From: Streptomyces deccanensis
Lineage (GTDB): Bacteria > Actinomycetota > Actinomycetes > Streptomycetales > Streptomycetaceae
Assembly (NCBI RefSeq): GCF_022385335.1
Contig: NZ_CP092431.1
Location: 1,550,001 to 1,614,000 of the forward strand
DNA length: 64,000 bases
Direction of reading: 5' to 3'
Both the position numbers and the translations under genes were made by a program. Below the pieces are notes generated by a model. The model was not told the origin of the DNA, did no database searches, and saw only the letters and a list, made by a program, of their open reading frames with translations. Of the stretch, positions 25,680-32,972 are shown piece by piece (positions within the stretch are counted from its first letter, which is position 1; the number at the start of each line of letters is the position of its first letter).

Positions 25680-26999
25680 TCAGTCGGCCAGCGAAGCGTT
25701 GACGGCCTCGTTGTCCTTGTGCACGGACGTGCCGTCGCCGAAGACGGCGCCGCGCATCAGCGTCAGCCAGGGCCCGTTGGGGTCGTTGAAGGTCTGGCCG
25801 AACTTCAGCGCGTACGGGGTGTGGCCGTCGGCGACGAGTTCGTTGATGGTGACGAGCCGGGGGTCGGCGGCGGAGTGCTTGTTGGACGCCAGGTCGCTGC
25901 GGGCCACGACGTCCTTGTGGGCGGCGACCACGTCGACCTGCGCCTTGTCGCCGAGGGTCCAGGCGAGGAAGTTCCAGGCCTGGTCGGCCTTCTCGCTGGT
26001 CGCGGAGACCCCGATGGCGTCGCCGCCGACGAAGGTGGCCTTGCCGCCGTCGGGACCGGGGATGGGGGCGACCCCGACGTCGAGGTCCTTGGGCATCAGC
26101 CCGAGCGTGGTCGACGGCATGGGCATGACTCCCACCTTGCCCTTGGGGAAGATCCCGGTCCAGGTCGTGCCGGTCTCGTCCTTCGCGCCGGGCGCCACGA
26201 TGTCGTCGTCGACCCAGCCCCGGTAGGTGTCGTAGACCTTCTTGGCGGTGGCGGAGGCGAGGAGCGCCTCGGTGCCGTCCTCGCTCAGGACCTCCTCACC
26301 GGCCGCCCAGATGGACGGCCACCAGGTGAAGACACCGCAGCCGCCGCAGTTGCCGCCGAAGAAGGTGCCGTTGACGTCTCCGCCGAGCTTGTCCACGGCG
26401 CGCGCCTGCTCGTCCCACTCGGTCAGCGTGGCCGGCGGCTTCTCCGGGTCGAGTTTCGCCTTGCGGTAGAGGTCCTTGTTGTAGAAGAGCACCGACAGGT
26501 CGAGGGTGTGCGGCACCACGTACTTCTTGTCCTCGTACGTGCCCGCCTTGATGTGCGACTGCGCCAGGTGCTCGGCGAAGGGCAGGGCGTCGATGCGTTC
26601 GGTGAGGTCGGCGAAGAGGCCGCTGGAGGTGTAGTTGGGGACGAAGACCACGTCGGAGGCGAACAGGTCGGGCAGGTCGCGGGAGCCGGCGGCGGCGCCG
26701 ACCTTCGCCTGGTAGTCGTCGGTGGGGACGACGGTCAGCTCGACCTTGTTCTTGTGGCTGGCGTTGTAGGCCTTCACCAGGGCCTCGCTCTGCGGGCGGG
26801 TCGCGGCGCGCGTCCACATCGTGAGGGTGGCGCCGTCGTCGACGCCGGTGGCGTCGGCTGCCCCGCCGCCTCCACCGCCTCCACCTGAGTCGCCGTCGCC
26901 CGACCCGCAGGCGGTGACCAGGCTCGCGGCGGCGAGCAGTGCGACGGCCCCGGTGGCGAGACGCCCCGCGCGGCCACGCGGTCCGACGGTGCTCCCCAT
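25680..26999 (-). CDS. Extracellular sugar-binding lipoprotein of the ABC importer
   Basis: This is a 439-residue solute-binding protein with a lipoprotein signal: basic start, hydrophobic stretch and lipobox LVTAC with lipidated Cys31, followed by a Gly/Ser/Asp-rich tether. The mature part (TLTMWTRAATRPQSEALVKAYN, DLFASDVVFVPNYTSSGLFADL, GDAIGVSATSEKADQAWNFL) fits the CUT1 maltose-type family. It should capture an oligosaccharide at the outer membrane face and feed the two permeases. The gene is the first of the importer operon and diverges from the LacI gene at 27269. Confidence 0.93.
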   Translation of the reverse strand: MGSTVGPRGRAGRLATGAVALLAAASLVTACGSGDGDSGGGGGGGGAADATGVDDGATLTMWTRAATRPQSEALVKAYNASHKNKVELTVVPTDDYQAKVGAAAGSRDLPDLFASDVVFVPNYTSSGLFADLTERIDALPFAEHLAQSHIKAGTYEDKKYVVPHTLDLSVLFYNKDLYRKAKLDPEKPPATLTEWDEQARAVDKLGGDVNGTFFGGNCGGCGVFTWWPSIWAAGEEVLSEDGTEALLASATAKKVYDTYRGWVDDDIVAPGAKDETGTTWTGIFPKGKVGVMPMPSTTLGLMPKDLDVGVAPIPGPDGGKATFVGGDAIGVSATSEKADQAWNFLAWTLGDKAQVDVVAAHKDVVARSDLASNKHSAADPRLVTINELVADGHTPYALKFGQTFNDPNGPWLTLMRGAVFGDGTSVHKDNEAVNASLAD

Positions 27000-27188
27000 G
27001 TTCGATCCCCCTTGTCACAAAGTGGTGTCACACAGTGGTGTCACAGTGCGGTGGCGCTGAACCGGGTGACGGCGACGAAAGAAACCGAAAAGGCTTTCTG
27101 AGACGCTAGGCGGCACCTGATGACCCGTCAATCCCCTTGCAGAGAGCGGTTGTCGACGGCGCACGAAAGCCATGCGGGCATCCGGACC

Positions 27189-27198
27189 GAAACGTTTC
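27189..27198. promoter_or_regulatory. LacI-family operator between importer and regulator
   Basis: GAAACGTTTC, flanked as CCGAAACGTTTCCCG, is a perfect LacI-type palindrome 71 bases before the regulator start. A weaker site with GAAA ... TTTC half-sites lies at about 27077-27100, nearer the importer operon. Confidence 0.65.
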
Positions 27199-27268
27199 CC
27201 GTAAGGTTCCGGGTGGGGCGTGTCATCCTCGGCGAGGTCGACACGCGTGGCGAGACAGGAGATCACCC

Positions 27269-28297
27269 ATGGCACAGGCCACCGGCCCCTCGCGTTCGCA
27301 GCCCGCCACGCTGGGCGACGTCGCCCGGCTGGCGGGCGTCTCGATCGCCACGGCGTCCAAGGCGCTCAACGGCCGCAGCCAGGTCCGCGCGGAGACCAGG
27401 CAACGGGTCGTCGAGGCCGCCGAGCGGCTGTCGTTCCGCCCCAACCAGGTGGCGCGCGGTCTGCTCGCCGGGCGCACCGGCACCGTGGGGCTGCTGACCA
27501 GCGACCTGGAGGGCAGATTCGGCATACCGATCCTGATGGGTGCCGAGGACGCCTTCGGCGCGGGCGAGGTCGCGGTCTTCCTGTGCGACGCGCGGGGCGA
27601 CGCGATCCGCGAACAGCACCATCTGCGGGCGCTGTTGGGCCGCCGCGTGGACGGCCTCATCGTGGTCGGCAGCCGCACCGACCCCCGTCCCTCGCTGGGC
27701 CGCGAGGTTCCCGTCCCCGTCGTCCACGCCTACGCCCCCTCCGAGGACCCGACGGACTTCTCCGTCGTCCCGGACAACGTCGGCGCCGGCCGTATCGCCG
27801 TGGAGCACCTCCTCGCCTGCGGCCGCACCCGGATCGCCCACATCACCGGCGACCCGGGCTACCTCGCCGCGCGGGACCGGGCCGAGGGGGCACGGGCCGC
27901 GCTCGCCGACGCCGGGCTCTCCCTCATCGGTGAACCACGGTTCGGCGCGTGGTCGGAGGGCTGGGGCCGGGCCGCCACCGCGATGCTCCTGGACCGGCAC
28001 CCCGACATCGACGCCGTCCTCTGCGGCAGCGACCAGATCGCCCGCGGCGTCATGGACGTCCTGCGCGAACGCGGCCACCGGGTCCCCGAGGACATCGCGG
28101 TCATGGGCTTCGACAACTGGCAGATCATGACCGCCGGTTCACGACCGCCGCTGACCAGCGTCGACATGAACCTCGAACAGGTCGGCCGCGTAGCCGCCCA
28201 CGCCCTCTTCGCCGCGATCGCCGGCACACCCCGCATCGGGGTGGAGACCCTCCCCTGCAAGGTGGTGATCCGAGGCTCGACGGCACCGCTGTCATGA
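27269..28297 (+). CDS. LacI-family regulator of the arabino-oligosaccharide locus
   Basis: This 342-residue protein starts at ATG 27269 with AGGAG upstream. The N-terminal HTH reads TLGDVARLAGVSIATASKALNG, followed by a hinge helix (RPNQVARGLLAGRTGTVGLL) and a periplasmic-binding-protein-like sensor domain (CGSDQIARGVMDVLRERGHRVPEDIAVMGFDNW). It diverges from the importer operon with a LacI operator between them, so it likely represses importer and GH127 genes until sugar is present. The ligand is unknown; arabinose or an arabino-oligosaccharide is the natural guess. Confidence 0.9.
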   Translation: MAQATGPSRSQPATLGDVARLAGVSIATASKALNGRSQVRAETRQRVVEAAERLSFRPNQVARGLLAGRTGTVGLLTSDLEGRFGIPILMGAEDAFGAGEVAVFLCDARGDAIREQHHLRALLGRRVDGLIVVGSRTDPRPSLGREVPVPVVHAYAPSEDPTDFSVVPDNVGAGRIAVEHLLACGRTRIAHITGDPGYLAARDRAEGARAALADAGLSLIGEPRFGAWSEGWGRAATAMLLDRHPDIDAVLCGSDQIARGVMDVLRERGHRVPEDIAVMGFDNWQIMTAGSRPPLTSVDMNLEQVGRVAAHALFAAIAGTPRIGVETLPCKVVIRGSTAPLS

Positions 28298-28309
28298 GGG
28301 GAGGTCCGC

Positions 28310-28328
28310 CCGGTCGGAGCTCGACCGG
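28310..28328. terminator. Possible terminator between convergent genes
   Basis: The 7-bp stem CCGGTCG / CGACCGG has a 5-base loop and lies between the convergent LacI and hydrolase genes. It is short, so confidence is limited. Confidence 0.4.
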
Positions 28329-28330
28329 TC

Positions 28331-29143
28331 TCAGGAGTGACGGTCGCTTCGAACGAGCGAACGGAGGAATGCGTCGATCGCGGGACTGACGGCGCGGGCG
28401 AGATCCTCGGCGGTGTGGAGATCGCTCCCGATGTGCACCTTGGCCAATCGACCGTCGGGAAGGATGTCGGCGGCCTCTTCGGCGAGAGCCGTGGGATGAC
28501 GAGGGTCGGTGCCGGGGAAGACGAGGGTCGGCACGGTGATCGCGGCGAGTTCGTCGACGCTCCGGAACGAGCGGTCGTGGCCGATTGCGGCCGCGGCCAC
28601 GATGCTGGCGGGGTCGGACCGGGGTATGGCGTCGCGCACCATGGCCCCGACGACCGGCGGGAAATCGACGAGGATGGGCTCCCAGCCGGCCTCGATGCCG
28701 TCGGCCGCGACCCGGGCGGCGAACGCGTCGAGGAAGCGGATCTCGGCTTCCTTCGACTCGTCGTCCTCGATGTCCTCGACGCCGATCAGCACGGCGGCTC
28801 GTACCCGGTCCGGGTAGGCGGCCGCCGCCCGGAGCGCGATCGTGGAACCCAGGCCCGCACCGGCGAGTACGGCGTCGGGGAGGCCCAAGTGGTCGAGGAA
28901 CCGGATCACGTCCTCGGTGTACTGGGCCCAGGTGTGGCGGGCCGGGTCCCTGCAGACCGAACGGCCGTAGCCCCGCAGGTCGGGCAGGACGACCATGCAG
29001 CGGTCGGCGAGGCGCTCGGCCAGGGGAAGCATGCTTCTGTGGTCGGGGCCGCCGGCATGCATGAGGACGACGGCCTGGCCTTCTCCGACGACGGTGGCGT
29101 GCAGGGCGCAGCCGTCGTCCGCCCGGTAGCTGATCTCTGCCAT
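28331..29143 (-). CDS. Alpha/beta hydrolase-like protein with altered nucleophile elbow
   Basis: This is a 270-residue cytoplasmic protein of the alpha/beta hydrolase fold. The oxyanion region VVLMHAGGPDHRSM and PDLRGYGRSV are standard, as is the late LVFPGTDPRHPTALAEEAADILP acid-loop region and a C-terminal His (SDLHTAED). The nucleophile elbow, however, reads VLAGAGLGSTIAL, placing Gly97 where the catalytic Ser of G-x-S-x-G normally stands. It may be non-hydrolytic (lyase-, sensor- or haloperoxidase-like variants exist) or use another residue. It stands alone, facing the LacI gene. Confidence 0.75.
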   Translation of the reverse strand: MAEISYRADDGCALHATVVGEGQAVVLMHAGGPDHRSMLPLAERLADRCMVVLPDLRGYGRSVCRDPARHTWAQYTEDVIRFLDHLGLPDAVLAGAGLGSTIALRAAAAYPDRVRAAVLIGVEDIEDDESKEAEIRFLDAFAARVAADGIEAGWEPILVDFPPVVGAMVRDAIPRSDPASIVAAAAIGHDRSFRSVDELAAITVPTLVFPGTDPRHPTALAEEAADILPDGRLAKVHIGSDLHTAEDLARAVSPAIDAFLRSLVRSDRHS

Positions 29144-29411
29144 GGGCCGAGCCTAGAGCGGGTGCGCCGGCGCCGGGTGCGCATTGATCCGCCGACCGGT
29201 GGGCGGCCGGGGCCCGGACCCACCTGTCCGCTGATGCGGCTGTGCGGACACGCAGCGTGCGCTCGGTTGCTCGGGCCGCCGTCGAGCGGAGAACGGCCCA
29301 CAGCCACGCCTACGCCCGCGCCCACTCCGGGCGACCGGGCACCAGCCCGCCGCAGCCGCTTTCCACGCCGAGCCGTAGACTCGCGCAGACCTAGTGGGGG
29401 GCGGGAACGAC

Positions 29412-29966
29412 ATGGCGGAACCGACGGGGACGACCGCGCTGCGGCAGCTGCTGCCTCCGCCTCCCGGTGCGGGCGAAAACATCGACTGGACGGCCGCCGA
29501 GGCAAGATGGGGGACCAGGTTCCCCCGGGACTACATGGACTTCATGGCCGTGTACGGCGTCGGCGGCATCGGCTCCGAGGAGGAGATCGGCGAGCTCGGA
29601 ATCCTCGGGCCGTTTCCCACCGGAGCCTACGAGCACTCCCCGGACGACTTCGAGGACGAGACGGGAAACGCCCGTCTGACCTGGGAGGAGGAGGGCGCCG
29701 ACCAGGAGGATCTCGACCTGGACCCGGAGCACATCCTCGCCTGGGGCAACACCTCGCACGCCGACATTCTGTGCTGGCTGACCATCGATCCGGACCCCGA
29801 CAAGTGGCCCGTCCTGCTCTTCGCGCGTCATGGCACGAAGACCTGCGAGGTCGTCCCCTGCGGCATGGTCGAGTTCCTGCACAGACTCCTCACCGACCAA
29901 CTCCCCTCGTACAGCATGGAGTTCACCCCCGAACCACGCTTCGAGCACTGGCGCGCGGGGCGATGA
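29412..29966 (+). CDS. SMI1/KNR4 (SUKH) family protein
   Basis: This is a 184-residue acidic protein. ATG 29412 is preferred over GTG 29394 because the intervening purine-rich stretch can serve as ribosome-binding site. The motif IDWTAAEARWGTRFPRDYMDFMAVYGVGGI is the conserved SUKH core, and later strands include DILCWLTIDPDPDKWPVLLFAR. Many bacterial SUKH proteins are immunity proteins against nuclease or other polymorphic toxins, but no toxin gene is adjacent. It could be a solitary immunity gene or a housekeeping member. Confidence 0.8.
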   Translation: MAEPTGTTALRQLLPPPPGAGENIDWTAAEARWGTRFPRDYMDFMAVYGVGGIGSEEEIGELGILGPFPTGAYEHSPDDFEDETGNARLTWEEEGADQEDLDLDPEHILAWGNTSHADILCWLTIDPDPDKWPVLLFARHGTKTCEVVPCGMVEFLHRLLTDQLPSYSMEFTPEPRFEHWRAGR

Positions 29967-29998
29967 TCCGCTGACGCGGGACTCATGACGTCGTCCGA

Positions 29999-30328
29999 TC
30001 AATGATCGGGGTGGTCCCGGCGGGGATCGCGCGCGGGATCCGGGACGAACAGGCTCAACCGGTAGGTGGTCGGCTGCATCAGCCGCCCGCAGAGCGTGTC
30101 GATCCTGGTCCTCGCCCAGTCGACCCTCTCCTCCCCCGCGCGCAGGTCACGGAGGTGAGCACGCCATTCCGCCTCGTCCTGCGTCTCGAAAAGCACTTGC
30201 CAGCTCCCCGTATCCGGAGCAGTGCGAGCAGCAGCCTGCCGCCTCGCGTCCTGCTGCCGACGTCTCCTCTTCCCCTGCCCTGGCACCGGCTCAGCATCGC
30301 TGGCCGCGCGGCGGCACAGCAAGGCCAT
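29999..30328 (-). CDS. Hypothetical protein
   Basis: This 109-residue reading frame has a basic Arg/Gln/Ala-rich N-terminal third and a more conserved-looking C-terminal part (GSWQVLFETQDEAEWRAHLRDL ... RLMQPTTYRLSLFV). Third codon positions are GC-rich as expected for a real gene. I do not recognise a domain. Starts further downstream are possible, because the basic N-terminus may not be translated. It is convergent with the SUKH gene, with 32 bases between stops. Confidence 0.45.
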   Translation of the reverse strand: MALLCRRAASDAEPVPGQGKRRRRQQDARRQAAARTAPDTGSWQVLFETQDEAEWRAHLRDLRAGEERVDWARTRIDTLCGRLMQPTTYRLSLFVPDPARDPRRDHPDH

Positions 30329-30340
30329 TACTCAGCCACA

Positions 30341-30422
30341 CGAAGCGGAACGAAGCGGAACGAAGCGGAACGGCCGGGACCGACCCGACCCGACCGGACC
30401 GGATCGGACCGGATCGGACCGG
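30341..30422 (+). repeat. Short tandem repeats upstream of the hypothetical gene
   Basis: Three exact copies of CGAAGCGGAA (30341-30370) are followed by a GACC/GGACC-rich run including two copies of GGATCGGACC (about 30401-30420). The stretch separates two minus-strand genes. It looks like slippage-prone sequence and codes for nothing evident. Confidence 0.7.
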
Positions 30423-30427
30423 GGAAG

Positions 30428-30889
30428 TCATCTGGACTCGTCCAGATACCGCCGCGCCAGTTCGCCCGCGCTCGTGAACCAGTCGACGAGCAGGGCCAGT
30501 TCGTCGGGCGAGTAGCGGGCGAAGAGTTCGGCGAGACGGGTGTAGAACGGGCCGAAGATCGCCATCACCCGCTCCGCCGCGTCGGGGACCGCGACCACCC
30601 GGACCCGGCGCCGGTCGGCCGGGTCGGGCTGCCGGGTCACGAAGCCGCCACGCTCCAGCCGGTTGAGGACACCCGTCACCGCTCCGGTGGTGACATGGGC
30701 GCGCGTGGCCAGATCACCGGCGGTGACCGGCGCGTCCCCGGCCTCCAGGACGTACGCGAAGCAGACGAGATCGGTGACGCTCAGCCCGAGATCCCGGGCG
30801 AACCCCTGTTGGCCGACGATCATCGTCGCGATCAGGCCGTCCATGGCACTGATCGCCTCAGGGACGGTGGGGCGGCGCTCGGCCTCCAT
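30428..30889 (-). CDS. MarR-family transcriptional regulator
   Basis: This 153-residue winged-helix protein has the MarR pattern: DLVCFAYVLEAGDAPVTAGDLATRAHVTTGAVTGVLNRLERGGFV (recognition helix) followed by the wing RQPDPADRRRVRVVAV with the conserved D-x-R-x-x-x-V motif. Start ATG 30889 lies beside an A/T-rich segment with CTTA/TAAG repeats, a likely autoregulatory operator shared with the divergent small membrane protein gene. Ligand unknown. Confidence 0.88.
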   Translation of the reverse strand: MEAERRPTVPEAISAMDGLIATMIVGQQGFARDLGLSVTDLVCFAYVLEAGDAPVTAGDLATRAHVTTGAVTGVLNRLERGGFVTRQPDPADRRRVRVVAVPDAAERVMAIFGPFYTRLAELFARYSPDELALLVDWFTSAGELARRYLDESR

Positions 30890-30918
30890 TGAAATTGCCT
30901 CCGGGGCAGGCTAAATTC

Positions 30919-30931
30919 CTTACTTGCTAAG
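30919..30931. promoter_or_regulatory. Candidate MarR operator
   Basis: The inverted repeat CTTA-N5-TAAG sits in an unusually AT-rich patch between the divergent MarR and membrane-protein genes; CTTAC recurs 17 bases on. Assignment rests on position and symmetry only. Confidence 0.4.
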
Positions 30932-31001
30932 ACATCTTACGACGCCGTGGGCGTGGCCGCGGCATGCCGTGACGCGCCCCGGCGCGAGGGGAGCGGACAC
31001 C

Positions 31002-31400
31002 ATGAGTCTCTACGACGAAGGACACACCGTCGCCGGCTGGACCGGCACCGCCATCGGCACCCTGGGCTCGACGGCCCTCGGCCTGGGCGTCTGCGGCTGG
31101 ACCCCGGGGTTCGCCCTCGGCGCCGTCGTCTCGGTCGCGGCACTCGTCGTCACCTGGGTCCTGCACCTCGCCGGCTGGGGCAAGCCGCCCGGCCCCCGCC
31201 CCCGCGACCAGTGGAGCCTCCGGGTCCGCGACCGCTCCGCGCGCGGCGGCCACGTCGACTGCCTCGGCTGCCGCCTCGCCGGCCGCCGCCGCACCCCGGC
31301 CCCGCTCCCCGCCGTCCCCGGCCCCGCCACCGGCCTCACCACGGCCGACCTCACCGGCGCCACACCCGCCACAGTCCCGGCCGGCGACGCGCAGCCCTGA
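31002..31400 (+). CDS. Small membrane protein (HGxxPAAW-like)
   Basis: This 132-residue protein starts at ATG 31002 with GAGGGGAG upstream. It opens MSLYDEGHTVAGWTG, close to the start of small Streptomyces membrane proteins with a conserved HTVAGWTG motif. Two hydrophobic helices (about 15-30 and 37-60) precede a basic cytoplasmic tail containing a CLGC pair and a Pro/Ala/Thr-rich end. Function is unknown. It diverges from the MarR gene and may be its target. Confidence 0.7.
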   Translation: MSLYDEGHTVAGWTGTAIGTLGSTALGLGVCGWTPGFALGAVVSVAALVVTWVLHLAGWGKPPGPRPRDQWSLRVRDRSARGGHVDCLGCRLAGRRRTPAPLPAVPGPATGLTTADLTGATPATVPAGDAQP

Positions 31401-31479
31401 CTCTCACCACCGCACCACCGCACCACCGCACCACCGCACCGATCAGAGTTCCCGACCAAGAAGCTCCCGGCCGAGGAGA

Positions 31480-31491
31480 GTAAACGCTTAC
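31480..31491. promoter_or_regulatory. LacI-like operator upstream of second LacI gene
   Basis: GTAAACGCTTAC is a near-palindrome (one mismatched pair) with a central CG, 68 bases before the LacI gene at 31559. It probably mediates autoregulation. Confidence 0.5.
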
Positions 31492-31558
31492 CCTCCCCCA
31501 CCACCCCAGTTCCGCAACCACCCGCCGTCATCAACCCCCAATGCAGTAACGTCGAACC

Positions 31559-32674
31559 GTGACGGTCAACGAAAACGGTCGCCGAAGCAGCACCGAACCC
31601 GGTGGTGGCAGGCGTCGACGGAGCAGCGCCTCGGGCGGCGAGCGGCCCAGCACGATTCGGGACGTCGCCGCGCGGGCCGGGGTCTCCGTAGCAACCGTTT
31701 CCCGCACGCTCGCCGGGAACTACCCGGTGTCCACCGAGACCCGGGCCCGGGTCATGGCCGCGGTCGAGTCACTGCACTACGTGGTGAACGTGCACGCCAA
31801 GGCCCTCTCCGGCCGCGTCGCCGGGCCGGTGGCCCTGGTCATCAAGGACATCACCGGCCCCTCCCTCGCCCATGTCGCGGCCGGGGTGGAGCAGGCGGCC
31901 GCCGACCGGGGCCGGCTGAGCCTGGTGTGCGCCACGCACGACGACTCGGCCCGCGAGGACGACCTGGTGCAGCTGATGCGCGAGCAGCACGCGGCGGCGG
32001 TCGTCCTCGTCGGCGGCGCCCGGCAGGACGAGGCGTACCGGCGGCGGATGGCCGAGTACGCGACGGCGCTGGACGCGGCGGGCTCCCGCCTGGTGCTGGT
32101 GGGCCGCCCCCCGCTGCCCGGCACCCTGCCGGTCACGGTGGTGCAGTACGACAACCGGGGCGGCGCCTTCCAGGCCACCGACCATCTGCTGACCGCCGGG
32201 CACCGGCGCGTCCTCTTCCTGGGCGGCGACCCCGGGCTCAGCACCGCCGACCAGCGCAGGGACGGCTTCCTGCACGCCCTGCGCGCCCACGGCGTCGAGC
32301 ACGCCGAGGAGTTGGAGCTGCCGGGCCCGTACACCCGGGTCTCGGGGTACCAGCGCACCCGGGAGGCGCTGGCGGCCGGCCTCGACTTCACGGCGGTCTT
32401 CGCGGGCACCGACATGGTGGCCACGGGCGCGCTCGCCGCGCTGCGCGAGGCCGGGCTCGACGTGCCGGGCGACGTCTCCCTGATCGGCTTCGACGACGTC
32501 CCGTTCGCCGCCGACCTCTCCCCCGCGCTGACCACGGTGCGGGTGCCGTACGAGGATCTGGGGCGCACGGCGGTCCGGTTGGCGCTGGAGCGCGAGGAGC
32601 GCCTGGGCGGCGACGACCACGTGGTGCTGAGCACACAGCTGGTGATCCGTCAGTCGGTGCGCACACTTTCGTAG
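31559..32674 (+). CDS. LacI-family transcriptional regulator
   Basis: This is a 371-residue repressor with an N-terminal basic extension of about 30 residues. Its HTH is TIRDVAARAGVSVATVSRTLAGNY and its hinge NVHAKALSGRVAGPVALV. The sugar-sensing domain ends with SLIGFDDVPFAADLSPALTTVRVPYEDLGRTAVRLALE. The GTG start has no clear Shine-Dalgarno sequence and could be leaderless. The secreted amidohydrolase 300 bases downstream is its nearest codirectional neighbour. Target sugar unknown. Confidence 0.85.
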   Translation: MTVNENGRRSSTEPGGGRRRRSSASGGERPSTIRDVAARAGVSVATVSRTLAGNYPVSTETRARVMAAVESLHYVVNVHAKALSGRVAGPVALVIKDITGPSLAHVAAGVEQAAADRGRLSLVCATHDDSAREDDLVQLMREQHAAAVVLVGGARQDEAYRRRMAEYATALDAAGSRLVLVGRPPLPGTLPVTVVQYDNRGGAFQATDHLLTAGHRRVLFLGGDPGLSTADQRRDGFLHALRAHGVEHAEELELPGPYTRVSGYQRTREALAAGLDFTAVFAGTDMVATGALAALREAGLDVPGDVSLIGFDDVPFAADLSPALTTVRVPYEDLGRTAVRLALEREERLGGDDHVVLSTQLVIRQSVRTLS

Positions 32675-32972
32675 TCCGGGAGCAGGCACGCGCCTTCGTA
32701 CACCGCCGACCGACGCGGCCGACCGACTCCGCCGACCGAGGCCCCCGACCCACGCCCCCCACCGGCAGTTTGACGAAGCGTCACTCCGTCGTGGGGTCGA
32801 AGGCGCCATCAGGTCAACCGTCCCGGACTATTGACTCGGGTCACCCCAGTAGCGATTCTCGTCACATCGCTTGTGCCAGCCATGACAATCGGGCTATGGC
32901 GTCGTGGGTGTTCAACGCGTCCCCCAACGGTCTGGCCGATCGACCGCGCACCCCCCGACCGAGGACGTGAGT
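32675..32972. other. Intergenic region upstream of secreted amidohydrolase
   Basis: About 300 bases show no gene. The part around 32825-32900 is less GC-rich than its surroundings and probably holds the promoter of the amidohydrolase gene. No strong palindrome was found. Confidence 0.4.

Noticed and set aside
30341..30422. Simple tandem repeats as a possible origin or attachment site
   Set aside because: Only three short perfect units and GACC-type runs; no integrase, DnaA-box cluster or flanking duplication.
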